Shown here one piece after another: positions 14,545-34,945 of a stretch of DNA of 64,000 nucleotides (position 1 is the first letter of the stretch; each line of letters opens with the position of its first letter). A model generated the notes under the pieces. It was not told the DNA's origin. It made no database searches and saw only the letters and a program-made list of their open reading frames with translations. The stretch spans positions 41,879,385-41,943,384 of the forward strand of contig NC_085880.1 of assembly GCF_034702125.1 (NCBI RefSeq). Reading direction: 5' to 3'. The DNA is from Engraulis encrasicolus (taxonomy: Eukaryota; Chordata; Actinopteri; Clupeiformes; Engraulidae). The translations under genes were made by a program, and so were the position numbers.

Positions 14545-15439
14545 AAAAACTCTTCTCCTCACGCTATGACCACATGGGCTGGGCTGGAGAGGGCTCCTAA
14601 GCATGTTACGTGCATACTCATGATCCAAGTCATACCGCACATTCCCACTAAACCATTGGTCCATTCTTGGCACTGACCGAGTGTGATCCTTCAGTACGAT
14701 CATCAAGCGGCCGTAGTGCAAAAGAGAAGCATATGGCTGTAGCTCTGTCATGGTACTGACAGTCCACTCCATCATTCCCCCTCCCTGGGCTCCGGTTTTG
14801 GGCTCACTGGTGTCAAGTTGATTGGTCTGAAGAAACATGTCACTTTGAAGTGTGCTGACATGTTTAGAATGTACTCTCTGGCCAATTGATTGGATCTGCT
14901 CGAATCATCACCGAAGTTGCTTTTTATGGCATAATAAGAGCTTAATCACAGGTAGGTAAATCACCAGGGGCCTTGAGGTTTCTCCCCCAAAGTTGTTCTT
15001 GCTGTTTCTTTGCGTGCTGCTGGACATTCCTCGGTTAGATCTTGGTGTCTCCCCCTTGTGGTCATTATCCATTATTAAGTGATCATGGTTGCTGCTACTG
15101 CCTGTCGTGATGATGATGAAGCACATGAGGGATATTGCTGCAGCCTTGTTAACCGGGACATGATGAACTTACTTATTATTCTCGTGCATGGCAAGGCCGT
15201 GCCAAACTCTTGTGTCTGAACTGTTCAACATAACAGCTGACCAAAAATAACTCGGTAGCTATTTGTTTTGGGTCGGTTCTGTTGAGATAATAGCTGGTGG
15301 AATATTGGTGTTTGTTCTCATACAAAGTTTTGCTATGCCGTGAAAATGACCTGACCTGACCTGACCTGGTGGCCAAAGTGTCCACCTCGCGACGACACCT
15401 AAGTAAGTTGCCATTCATTTTTTTTGTCGACGGGCGTTG
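14543..15439. other. Intergenic, low repeat content, upstream of fgf8
   Basis: No ORF and no transposon ends; a short (GACCT)n at 15352-15367. Could hold regulatory DNA. Confidence 0.35.
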
Positions 15440-15960
15440 TCAGTAAAAACATTAAGCTTTTAACAAACTGAATTGATCTACACGAGTCTCGATGCAGTGC
15501 GACTATAACTCAATTAACGGTGCCTCATCAATAATGGCGCAGGGCCTGATTGATGTTTTTCAAAGGTTCCATACACTAAGGTAGGGTGGAGTAACGTTAG
15601 CGATGGGAAATCAAAGACTTTGTGCAGAGAGTTGAAACAGACTGATTAATTTGTATATGTTTGCATTCCAAAGGGCCATTATGCCAACTAAGAGCCAATT
15701 AGCATATATAAAGTCAATGGTCATCGTTTCGCCCACCATCTATAGACGAGAATGTTTATTAGACTATTTCTGACAATCGTGGGGAAACTTGCTTTTCGAA
15801 ATGCAAAGATCATTGACAAGTTCTGTGGCTTTTGGAATACACGTGTCCAACAGGCCGCGCGCAATGACAGCTTTGTTGAGAACAACTTATGGGAACACCC
15901 ACATGGTTATATGCGCGTAAAATGTGTTGTTCTGATCAGTTAATGGAACAGTTATCTCCC
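15440..15960. promoter_or_regulatory. Candidate upstream regulatory block of fgf8
   Basis: Single-copy-looking DNA about 1.3-1.8 kb before the fgf8 start. It holds TGATTGAT at 15547-15554 (PBX/HOX-type), ATCAAAG at 15610-15616 (TCF/LEF-type), and CCAAT at 15695-15699 followed by TATATAAAG at 15705-15713. These are motif matches only; short motifs occur by chance. Cross-species conservation would be needed to call an enhancer or promoter. Confidence 0.3.
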
Positions 15961-16199
15961 GTGCGCCCAAGTTACAATCGCAGAGTAGCGAAGGCCTAAG
16001 TCGAGAAATAACCATAAGATGTATCATTGTGTCTCTGTGGGTTGAAGGGAGGGGGTTGTTGTTTTAAAAACGCTAATCGTCTGTAATCCTTTTAATATGT
16101 CTCACACTTCTCCTTGGCAATACACAAGTCCACAGAAAAGCCTGTTTGAGGCCTGAAGCCAAGAAATTACACAAGTTTCAGGATCTTGCAAACCGCATC

Positions 16200-17273
16200 C
16201 TCGTCGCCTTTTACTCTCTCAAAGGCAGTGATGAATAAATTATGAGAATGTAAGCTTTTGACCCCATGGACCCCCACCAAAGCCACGGGTGCATTGTTGA
16301 CGTCCATTGGTTACGATTTGACATGTCCCGTTACAATAACTGTAAAGCTACACAGTGCGCATACAATATCACGCATTCTAGAAGCGTTGGTTTTACGCAG
16401 AAGTGTCATTGCGCCATGGGCTGCCTCCGTATTCCCGCAAGTGTTTCTCCTTCTCCCAGGTAAGGGTATATTTTAAATGCAGGGGGAGGGGGGCTATAGC
16501 TTTTGTTCTGTTGAAAAGGGGGCTTGTTCCTCCAGCATCGCCCTACCATCTTAACCAGGGGGTTGACACTGGCAATGGGTGTAGAGGAGGGGATAAGAGA
16601 GCGCAGTCAGTCCAGCACCAGCGTTTGCTAAGGACACACTACCACACCACTATCACCGCAAAAGGGGATGCGCCAGTTCGCTTCCTCTGTCTGACTGTCA
16701 ATCGGACATCCATCCCAGGACTCCAACCAAATTACTGAGTGGATACGCCAGGAAAAACAGCGCCAGAGTCCACATTGGAACTATCTTTACCGGCTGCAAA
16801 TATCGCTACTAAATGTACAGTAAAACCATTTCTGTGGACGACAGTGGACTTTATTTCGCTTTGCATCTGACGCGCTTTCCTCAGAGTTCTGCATCAACAC
16901 GAAAGCTCTTCAACCAAAGCCCGAAATGCACACTTCTTTCTCGATAAGTGCACTTACACGTCCAGTGATGAAGGAACACTGACCGACTCTGACACTTGTT
17001 CAACAACGGTGTCCAGTTCGTATTTGTATTTCTCCCTGTTGAGGACGTGGTCCTGGTCATGTCTCCGACGCCGTCTCTGCTGTGAGATGTATTTGTTGCT
17101 CGAAGATATATCGATCGCGTCGGCGCAGGCTGTGAATCGGAGCTCAAGGGAGATTCTGTTAATAAAGGATCTAAACAATTATCGCAAAAAGTCCTTCGAG
17201 GTCTATCTGAATTAAATAGTAGTCGCAGCTGATCGTCAGAATTTTATCTGCAAGGACAACCCCTTTCATCAAC
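16200..17273 (+). promoter_or_regulatory. Probable fgf8 5' leader and proximal promoter
   Basis: This is low-repeat DNA just upstream of the fgf8 start. I could not fix a transcription start. The last 500 bp look like a leader: several short ATG-initiated frames end before the main start, for example 17059-17085 (8 codons) and 17087-17215 (42 codons). No microsatellite or SINE interrupts it, in contrast to the flanks. Role inferred from position only. Confidence 0.45.
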
Positions 17274-24645
<7,372 letters not shown>

Positions 24646-25269
24646 CCGGCGTGGAGGAGGAGGAGGAGGAAAGAAGACGAAGAAAAAGAAGAAGAACGAG
24701 AGCAGAGAGACAGAGAGAGAGAGACAGATTTTGGACAAAAAAAGAGGAGGAGGTGTGCGAAAGGAGGAACAAAAAACAGACTGTAAAGGACAGATGTTCT
24801 CCTCTCCTCCTCCGGCCTTCTTTGCTCTCCGCTCTGGACTTCTTTCTTCCCACTCATGAACTTTTTAGAAACAGTTTTGTACTGAGCATTAATATACCTA
24901 ACAACTAGTTTTTATAATTTTACAGAAAGCAAAAAAAATGTTAGAAAAAAAACATGGGGAAAAAAGAAATATATTTTTGTACTCCAGACTTTTAGTACTG
25001 ACCTGTGTAAAAAAATGTTTTAGAGAATGATGCATTATGACTCATTTGGAACGCTGTGAGTGCTGACGTTTTAGTAGTGCGGGACGTTATCTATTTTTTT
25101 TTTTTTTTTTTTTTATTTGTTTTTGGTTGTTTTTCAGATGGTTCAGAGTTTGTACTTTTCACAATGCTGCTTTTTTGGGAAACTGTAAGAGCCTAAGAGA
25201 ACGCACTGACAGTAGGAGAGAGGTTTCATTCAAACTCTCTCTCTCCTATACACATATTCATACATGCAG

Positions 25270-25670
25270 TGACCTTCAACACACACACACACAAACACAC
25301 ACGTGCGCACGCACACACGCACACACGCACGCACGCACACACTCAAACACACACACATATATCTTTGTGGTGGGGCCCTCGCATTGACTTCTATTCATAC
25401 TAAGCTTAACAATAGCTTAAGAATGCTAAACTGTGCCCAAACCAAAACAATCCCTAACCTTAACCTGTAAGTGAGGAAATATCTGTATACTTTTACTACC
25501 CCAGCAAAAGGGGTCAAAACATGTGGGGTCCAGGATTTGGGCCCCACATGGAGTGAGGGCCTCACCTTGTTGGTGTACTCCAATAGCAGTGGCCTCACGA
25601 AGGTAGATTGGTGGAGTACACGCACACACAGATACACACAGACACAGACACAGACACAGACACAGACACA

Positions 25671-25758
<88 letters not shown>

Positions 25759-25760
25759 CA
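25270..25760. repeat. CA-rich repeats in the fgf8 3' UTR
   Basis: CACG/CACA mixture 25274-25357, a dispersed repeat with GGTCCAGGATTTGGGCCCCA (25370-25620), (ACACAG)n, and pure (CA)n at 25672-25754. Confidence 0.85.
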
Positions 25761-26118
25761 CATCCCCATATGTAACATGGGCTCGCCATGCAGGGACTCC
25801 CAGTGATAAGACATCCCCACTCATCTCTGATAACCTCTCTGGAAGCTTCTTGAGACAAGGCTAGACACTAAAAGCAGACCGAGCTTTAAAAGACACATCG
25901 TTTTATGGCAGCTAAAAGGTTTAATGATCACAGGTTTCCTGGGTTTAACTGTACATTGGAGGTGTTTTAAAATGTGTCATTTGAAAATGTAGGAAACCCT
26001 CTGTTGTCCTTTGTTGTATTTTTTGTCTGTATGTTTTTTTATACATATATAAATATATTTTTTATTTGAGGATGTGTAAAATAATTTTAATGATGGAAAT
26101 ATTTATTTAAAAAGGTGT

Positions 26119-26124
26119 AATAAA
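26119..26124 (+). terminator. Polyadenylation signal of fgf8
   Basis: Canonical AATAAA in an AT-rich context, with no coding sequence after it until fbxw4. Best candidate for the fgf8 mRNA end. Confidence 0.55.
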
Positions 26125-26189
26125 TTTACATTAGAATACTGAAATTTGGTGTTTGGCTGACGTTCTCTTTCCTGCTTCTCTGAGTTAGG

Positions 26190-26412
26190 CTGATTATCAT
26201 CGACGTTCAAATTTCTTCGAGACTTGGTCTGACCAAGAGCATAACAATTAACATTTTCCAAACAGCATAGTTGACCCACCTCCCTTGGTTTGCTCATGGT
26301 TGTTTGCTTACCGATAAAGTGGGAGGGAACTCAGAAAGTACTTTCATTGCTCTTGACCTGACTAGTTGCAACGCTGAAAGTGTTGCGTCACTAGGAGGGC
26401 ACAGCCTGGCTA
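26190..26412 (-). mobile_element. Dispersed repeat family R1, copy 2 (reverse)
   Basis: TAGGCTGATTATCATCGAC at the start and GGCTAG at the end are the reverse of copy 1. Just after the fgf8 polyadenylation signal. Confidence 0.6.
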
Positions 26413-26696
26413 GCCTGAGTTTTCTTTTTTGGCCCACAGTTTTTTTCCCCCCTGACAAATGGTCCCAAACTTATTTGATCAAGTTAAGTAGTGAGGGATA
26501 AACTCAAATGTAAACAGACGTAACTTTTGACTTAAGATCTTTCACTGATAATAAAGTACCTCATGGTGTAAGGGGCCAAGCAGCTGCTGAGAGGGTTAAT
26601 ATTAGGTCAGTAATTGAATCAGCACACCCTCTGCTTCATGGCCTCCATTACTTCACAACTTCTCCTCTTCACTCCTGGATGCAATACAATGCAAAA

Positions 26697-26936
26697 CAGT
26701 GGTTCTCAACCTTTTTTGAATAAATGCCCCCTTGACCTCATCATAAGCCTCCCAACGCCCCTTTGACCTCATCATAAGCCTGCCAACACCCTTTTAGTGT
26801 TAAAAAATAAGATGAACTAATAACCCCCAATGGCAACTAAGCACCACTCCCTCTCAGATGTGTCCTTCTCAACACCCCCCTAGGGCTCCCCAACGCCCCC
26901 TGTGGGGCTGTAGTGCCCCCGTTGAGAAACCCTACG
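26697..26936. mobile_element. hAT-like MITE (CAGTGGTTCTCAACC family)
   Basis: Left terminus CAGTGGTTCTCAACC and right terminus GTTGAGAAACCCT. The CCCCCTTGACCTCATCATAAGCC block is repeated internally. Further copies lie at 43165, 57556 and 60064. Confidence 0.75.
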
Positions 26937-26954
26937 ATACAACAACCTCTATAT

Positions 26955-27148
26955 CAGTGGTTCCCAACTTTTTTCATCTTGCATACCCCCTAAGACTTTT
27001 TCCACCATACATTGAGTACCCCCTCACACTCCTTCATCTCTCTATCTCTTCCTCCGTGCATTTATCATTGCATCGTTTCAAGTACCACCAGCAGCGTGTT
27101 TGTATAACCCAAGTGGTCATCATACCCCTGGTTGGATGGGAATCACTG
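26955..27148. mobile_element. hAT-like MITE (CAGTGGTTCCCAAC)
   Basis: Inverted termini CAGTGGTTCCCAAC and GATGGGAATCACTG, 194 bp apart. Flanks share only CTCT, so the duplication is uncertain. Confidence 0.6.
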
Positions 27149-27466
27149 CTCTTCGCAGTAAAAAAAAACAGTACTCTGAGTACTCTGGGACTATACAATA
27201 CAATCTAGATGTTAAATGAACTCTCTTGAGTGTGTTGAATTAACACTGTATTTTGTTTTTACTGTGTAGACTCACGTCCACTTACATGTTTTCATACTTA
27301 TACTCTGAATAGAACATAAGAATGGTGGGTGGTGGAGGAGGTTCTACAGGGGTGACATGGAGGGGAAAGGGAGGCTGCATGTGTGAGAAGTGTACAGTAG
27401 TGATCTCTGGAGTTGGCACAGCCTGTGTTTGTGATGGCTGCGTCCAGGGCACAGAGCCCATAGGGA

Positions 27467-27765
27467 TAGGGGCGGATCTCACTACTTTGGGGCCCTCGGC
27501 AAAATATAAACATCTGGCCCTCCAAAGTCGTTCTTTAAACACTTCACCACAATTGCCAATGCATGGAAGGAGCGAGGGTGCTATTTTTGTGTTTTTTCTC
27601 GTATATATATCTTTGATTACCTTACATACATTAGAAATGAAGATCAGACCTGCTTTTTGTGTGTTTATCACGACTGGTGTGACAGCTGGGGGGCCCTATG
27701 GAGGGCAGATTTGGTCGGGGCCCTAGGCAATTGCCTAGGTTTGCCTAATGGAAAGTTCGCCTCTG
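27467..27765. mobile_element. hAT-like MITE (AGGGGCGGAT termini)
   Basis: Related to 40096-40404. Direct flanks CCATAGGGA(T) at 27458 and 27766 match over 9-10 bases. Right terminus GTTCGCCTCTG. The core shares GGGGCCCTAGGCAATTGCC with other fish copies. Confidence 0.7.
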
Positions 27766-27849
27766 CCATAGGGATAGCCCCAGTGGGGGAAATGAAGCAG
27801 TTAGTTAGCTGGCTGGCTGAGAGAGCTTGGCTTCTCTTTCCCCTTCCCG

Positions 27850-28235
27850 TAGCCAGGCCACGCTCTGCTAGTGACGCAACACCTTTGGCGTTGCTTCTAG
27901 TCAGGCCACGAGCAATGTAAATGTCGTTTCTGATCTCTGGAAAAAACGGGAACTCCACCCTCTTTGTCGGGAACCAATCAACTTAGGGCAGCTCCAATGG
28001 CAATTGGGTAGAGGCGTGTTCAAGGCAGTGATGTGGTTTAAGCAGAGACATTCTATTGGGGCTAAGAAACTGTTTGGTTTAAACTTCCGCACAGCCTTTT
28101 CTGGCCTCGACCAATAGCAAACCAAGAGAGGCGGGTCAACCATGCCGTGCCATTTGGGAAACGTTAATTGTTATGCTGTAGGTCAGACCAAGTCTCAAGT
28201 CGATGATAATCAGGCTACTGACGATGATAATCAGG
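27850..28235 (+). mobile_element. Dispersed repeat family R1, longest copy
   Basis: Begins TAGCCAGGCCACGCTCTGC and ends GATGATAATCAGGCTA. About 120 bp longer in the middle than copy 1. Confidence 0.6.
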
Positions 28236-28344
28236 CTACCCTTCCCGGCTATCGTCTCACTGTGAACTCGAGAGGCTACGGTTGCCCCATGCACCCCTGT
28301 CCCGATCTCAGCAGTGTGTCCCTTCTCAGCAGAGGACAGGTGTT
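28236..28344. other. Spacer between repeats
   Basis: Short unique DNA before the SINE at 28345. Confidence 0.4.
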
Positions 28345-28509
28345 AAGATTTGTTTTGGGTCTTTTTGGCTTTATTTATGATAGTATAGTGAAGATGGTGA
28401 CAGGAAGTAAGTTGGGAGAGAGAGATGGGGAAGGACCGTCAAAGGACCCGGGCAGGGAATCGAACCCGTTTAGTGGACGATTGCCCTACCTCTAGGTCAC
28501 CGTAGGGCC
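28345..28509 (-). mobile_element. tRNA-derived SINE (family A), reverse
   Basis: Flanked by a perfect 14-bp duplication AGAGGACAGGTGTT (28331-28344 and 28510-28523). The reverse strand reads GGCCCTACGGTGACCTAGAG, then GGTTCGATTCCC, body and A-rich tail. Confidence 0.85.
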
Positions 28510-28667
28510 AGAGGACAGGTGTTTTACTTTAATCCGGGGCATTAACACCTTGTACAGTTGAGTCGAGTCAGTTGCTGATCTTGCTGGCAGCTGATGATGC
28601 TGGGGTGGGATGTGATGGAATGGAATAGAATAGAGTGCTGCAGTGGTGGGTGGGAGCAGGGCCGCCA

Positions 28668-29060
28668 ACAGCTTTGGCTGGGCCCAGGACAAACTCTTCT
28701 GAAAGGGCCCCCCACCCAACACATTCAACGTAATGAGAGCTCAATTATCCCACCCCACTACCCCCCCATTGCCCTGGGACCGGAACAACTCACCCCAACT
28801 CACCTTGCCCAGGACAAAGTCTTCTGAAAGGGCCCCCCACCCAACACATTCAATGTAATGAGGACCCAATTATGGGCCCCCCACTGCCCATTGCCCTGAG
28901 CCCAGGACAACTTTACCTCTGCCCTGGGTGGGAGGGCGGATGGGTAGGTGGGTGTGTGGGCCTGGGCCCAGGGCAGTGTGGGGGCATACCGGTAATTGGG
29001 TCCTCATTACATTGTATGTGTTGGGTGGGGGGCCCTTTCAGAAGACTTTGTGGGTCCAGG
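28668..29060. repeat. Repeated GGGCCCCCCACCCAACACAT blocks
   Basis: A unit running from CCAGGACAAA to TAATGAG occurs twice directly (28684-28740, 28809-28865) and once inverted (about 28990-29050). A related inverted unit lies at 14355-14420. Probably fragments of one hAT-like family. Confidence 0.6.
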
Positions 29061-29884
29061 ACAACTCACCTCTTTGCCCCATCTGCCCTTCTCCCGATGG
29101 GCAGGTGGGTGTGTGGGCCTGGGTCTGGGACTAGGCCGGGCCTGGGTGAGTGGTGGACTTGGGCCAAGACCCGGAGGCTGAGGGGGCTTAATCTGATTGG
29201 AAAGGTCTTCAGGTCATTCTAAAGAGGGGTCTTATTTGCTCTCAGGGCCCTTAGGGGCAAAAAGCCAAGGGGTGCTGTGTGTGTGTGTGTGTGTGTCAGA
29301 GAGAGAACGAGAGAGACGATGAGAGAGAGGGGGGGGGGAGACCCTTTAGTTGTGTTTAAAGACGGCTATGTTTATCACAAGGGTTTGTCCATATGTACAT
29401 ATAAACAAAACACCTACTTACAAAGTCCGCTTACAACTTGTCTTCCACCTATCGTAGATATCACACACTGAGCGGTCGCGATAGATCCTCAGCATCAGGT
29501 CTAAGTGTAATGCAGTACCTCACACTTGACAACTCAAATGCACCATAATTGGTCTTAGTTCCTGGAAACCCAGCAATCTATTCGCCTCCACTCTACTCCC
29601 TCTCTGCCTTTCTCTTTCTAGCCCCATCTCTCTCTCTCTCTCTCTTTCTCTTTCTCCCTCTGTCAATGTAATCAGCGTTGGTTGTTAGATCTTTTTTCTC
29701 TGCCTGGTTTATGATACATGTAGTAGCCTATTCTAAATGCCTTTGCACTTCTGTTATTTTTGCAGCAGTCCACTCCACCATGTGGTCAGTTATCCAGCCA
29801 GCCAGCCAGGCAGCCCCTTGTTGAGGCCTGCAGCCTGCAGCTGAGATGACCCCCCCTGAGCTTGGGGTCAGACTGTGGGGAGAG
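29061..29884. other. Intergenic, no gene seen
   Basis: A short (GT)n at 29275 and CT-rich DNA at 29625; nothing else recognised. Confidence 0.45.
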
Positions 29885-30245
29885 CAGGGTTGCCAGATGA
29901 GACCGATCATATCCAGCCCAAATTAAAAAATGGCTCAAAACCCGCCTGGAAGCACTAAATCGCCCACTTTTCTGATTTCTCTGGCCATAAATTTGCAGAA
30001 AACTCCACTCAAATGCCCTTTTTACACATTTTTACCCACAGACGGCCATCCTAACGATCATTTCCAGCCCAAAAAAAAAATACTCAAAACCCGCCTGGAA
30101 CTGGACGCACTAAAATCTGCCTACTTCGAACTAAATGCAATTGATTTCTCTGACCATTCATTTGCAGAAAGATCCACTCAAAGGCCCTTTTTACTCATTT
30201 TTACCCGCAGACGGCCATCCCAAGCAGCCCAATCTGGCAACCTTG
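29885..30245. mobile_element. hAT-like MITE with perfect 8-bp duplication
   Basis: Termini CAGGGTTGCCAGAT and ATCTGGCAACCTTG. GGGGAGAG occurs on both sides (29877-29884 and 30246-30253). It contains an internal tandem duplication of about 150 bp, each copy running from a CCAGCCC...AAACCCGCCTGGA segment to TTTTTACCC(A/G)CAGACGG. Confidence 0.85.
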
Positions 30246-30649
30246 GGGGAGAGGTAGTGGACTCAGCAGGGCATTCTGGAGCAGAGAGGGTGCGGGGTTG
30301 GAGGGTGCTGGGTGCTGGGCAAAAGAGCCCAATAGAGCCCAGTTGGATCTGGTTCCGTCTGACCCGGCCCGCATGGATACAGTGCTTTTGTGTGTACTGG
30401 TATGCGTCATTCAAATAGTTGCACTGGCTGTGTGTATTGTGTTGCGTCACCATTCATTTTGCACCATTACCTCCGACTGTGTACCTCCAACTGGGGGACA
30501 AAAAAATGTGCATGACTACTGTAGAGAAAGCCATACGTTGTTCCCTTTTGCTTCTCCTTGAGGACAGATGTACTAATCCAGCTTTATTTTTTATAACAAG
30601 TCTCAATCAAAAGTGCATCAAACTTCAGTATACATAGATGTCTTGAATG

Positions 30650-31870
30650 ACACACCGATGTGTATTGACGTCTGTCAAGTCATGCATGCATGTCTTGAGG
30701 TTTCTCCTCTCTTGTTTTGCTCCCCGTAAAACTGTGGAGGGACCCGGCCGGGGACGTCAGTAAAGTTGTGGGAAAAATCACACCTTCAGCGCAGCTAGTC
30801 ATGCCATGCAAATGAGGAGCAATTCTACGGGGAGAAGAGAGGGGCGCAAAACTGCTTTCATCCATTTTATTGAGCTACAACCGTCATCCTTAACCCCTCA
30901 TAGACAAACAGAGCTACCTTCTTAATTTGCTTTGGGAGCAATTTAGACTGGTGGAAGGCCCCCTGCGGTAGGCACGGAGAGGAGGCAGGGGGCGGGGGGC
31001 AAGGCAAGGGAGGGGATGACCCTCACTCTTAACTGGGGTTGGCCTTACATTCAGACAAACTAGCACAGGCCATAAAATCGCTACTACTCTACAAACTCAC
31101 AACTAAGAGATACGTACGTAGATAAATATAGAAGGCAGATAACTAAATATCATATCAGAGATTTTTAAAAAGTATTGTTGAGTACTGTTTGAGTCTACTG
31201 GGTTTTTGCTTAACTTTTGCAGGAGGGTAGATTTGTATAAACATGTTTTTAAGTCATAATTTTGTATGGTATGATGCATTCAGACTTGTGGCCTCAAGAA
31301 CGAACTAACTTTGTTGCTAAGAACTAGAACTTTTTTTGCAAGCAGTTGTCCTAATTGCATGACATATACAAGCTACATCCATACATGCACTTATGTCATC
31401 ATATATGTAATTACACATTTATTACATGTATTACATATTAAATTTAATTGGTTTATAATGTGTATTTGTGTTTATAATGACATTCAAACACTTTTCCCTT
31501 TTCTTGTTTTTCTTTAACTGGGCTTGACATGTATTTTTAAACGACTGCGGCAAGTGCCCAAGTTAGTTAACAAATCAAAACGCTAAGTCTTCCAATGAGT
31601 TACTTCCTAAAAGAGATGCTAAAAGGATGTATCCACATATTGCTTTAGACAGGGCAGAGCGGAGAGGATCACGGAGTGGCTTAACTCTGTGGCATAATTG
31701 AAATGCAAACAGAGGATCAGAGAGATGAATCTCGACAGTTTAATTGTTTATATATGGGACTTGGGGGAGACCTGTTGACTTTTCCAATTGGGGCTGTAAT
31801 CCTTTGTTTGTCCATGCATTTCTAAGAGTGATTGTCAGAATGATCTGAACAATTACTGGCTAAATGTGTT
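30650..31870. promoter_or_regulatory. Candidate noncoding regulatory block between fgf8 and fbxw4
   Basis: Mostly single-copy, AT-rich DNA without microsatellites or recognisable transposons, unlike its flanks. It carries ATGCAAAT at 30806-30813 (perfect POU octamer), ATGCAAAC at 31703-31710 next to CATAATTG, and CTTTGTTTG at 31802-31810 with ATGCATTT nearby (SOX/POU-like spacing). fgf8 enhancers are known in this syntenic interval in other vertebrates. Enhancer function here is inferred, and conservation was not tested. Confidence 0.35.
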
Positions 31871-33586
<1,716 letters not shown>

Positions 33587-33734
33587 GCACACACTGAGAG
33601 AAAGGAAGTGGGTTGAGATTTTCTCAATATGTGATCCCCTTTCACAAATATTAACTTCTTTTTTTCAGAATATTTGTAGAACATTTGCTATCATCAATTC
33701 AAATGATCAAAAAAATCTAAGTATTCATTATTAA

Positions 33735-33855
33735 ATGTACTCTTTTCATTCATGAATATGAGGACCTTCTCCATGCCCGCCATTCTGAACACAGACATAG
33801 ACGACGACTTTGGCTGCAAAACTTGCTGTACCGTGTCAGACCATTAAAATTAAAA
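33735..33855. mobile_element. Fragment of the 35.7-kb MITE family
   Basis: Shares TCTTTTCAT...CTTCTCCATG...CGCCATT and GGTCTGAC-like parts in order. Confidence 0.5.
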
Positions 33856-34019
33856 AAAAATAAAGTTATTGGAAAGCATGCATTTTGATTAAATGACTTG
33901 TTGTACATTTCAATAGTTTGCTTTTGCCATAATTAGGAGTACATTGTTATCCCATTATTATCCCATTGTTACTATTAACATATTGTTATTATCATCATAA
34001 TTACACTGAGCCAGGGCTA

Positions 34020-34412
34020 CAAACTAGGCCAATAGCAAAATAATAAGCTAGTGGGGGGGTCAAACTCAAAACAACCGAGGGCTAAAATCAAAATCTGGAA
34101 CGAAGTCCCAGGCCAAACTCATTATTTTAAAATTGAAAATTTTACATATACTCACCTACTTATATTTAATTGCACAAACAGATTCCCATCATAGTTCAAT
34201 ATGACTGCACATAGTATTCTGTTGCATATGAGTGTGGGCTGATTCACTGGCTCACTAATATTCCTGTGATGCATGAAATTTCATGTTCATGTCTTAATAC
34301 GCTACATTGATGGTGTAAGGGCCAACTGTAATACACATTTGAAATGATCTCGCGAGCAGAATAATTCTGCTGCCCAGATTTGGCATCCGGGCCTGATTTT
34401 GACATCCTTAGT
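34020..34412. mobile_element. hAT-like MITE remnant (GGGTCAAACTCAAA type)
   Basis: The left end has GGGGTCAAACTCAAAAC and a right end with CCAGATTTGGCATCCGGGCC followed by TTTTGACATCC. This pattern is shared by abundant fish hAT MITEs. Duplication not resolved. Confidence 0.5.
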
Positions 34413-34498
34413 TAAATAGTAGCCTAAAGAGGCCTATGGTAATTACAATACAAATAAAAACTCCAATGTGACAGGTGCGTTTTAGCCCCAGATGAAAT

Positions 34499-34523
34499 GT
34501 ATATATATATATATATATATATA
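34499..34523. repeat. (TA)n microsatellite
   Basis: Short AT run next to a SINE body. Confidence 0.9.
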
Positions 34524-34524
34524 T

Positions 34525-34625
34525 TTTAAAGATATTTTTTGGTCTTTTACGACTTTATTGATGATAGGACAGTTTGAAAGCTGGACAGGAAGCGAATGGG
34601 GAGAGAGACTAGCAGGGGTCAGAAC
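34525..34625 (-). mobile_element. SINE family A, 3' body only
   Basis: GACTTTATTGATGATAGGAC followed by GGACAGGAAGCGAATGGGGA matches the body. The tRNA-like head is missing. Confidence 0.6.
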
Positions 34626-34859
34626 ATTTTAAAATGCACTATTGAATGTCAACATTAATGCACAAATAAAAACCGTCTGAGTGAAGCTGTGTCACTCAGA
34701 AGCAAAGATGCTGAGTGATTAATCAATTATGCTTATAAAAAGATCAAATGATAGTCTGAAAAATCATTATATGAGTTCATGAGATCATGAAATACCCATT
34801 GTCAACAAGAACACTGCGGCAATCCAACAATAGCTGTTGAAAAATTGACCATATACACC

Positions 34860-34945
34860 AGGGGTGGGCCATTATTTTGGCCCAAGGGCCAGATTGGGTG
34901 TAGAATATTGACCAAAGAACCAGATAATGCAGACAACTTGCCCTT
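34860..34945. mobile_element. Fragment of a hAT-like MITE
   Basis: CAGGGGTGGGCCATTATTTT followed by GGCCCAAGGGCCAGAT resembles a hAT terminus. The other end is not seen. Confidence 0.35.

Larger units (their letters stand above)
24646..26140 (+). other. fgf8 3' untranslated region
   Basis: Runs from the fgf8 stop to the last good AATAAA at 26119-26124. It begins purine-rich, then becomes AT-rich with long T and A runs. CA/CG-rich repeats and a dispersed repeat occupy about 25270-25760. The final 150 bp are AT-rich and carry ATTTATTTA at 26101-26109, an AU-rich element type typical of unstable signalling mRNAs. The distal end is inferred from the signal; earlier cleavage sites are possible. 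Confidence 0.55.

Noticed and set aside
29930..30418. 162-codon forward frame
   Set aside because: It spans the hAT-like MITE 29885-30245 and its flank; openness is accidental.
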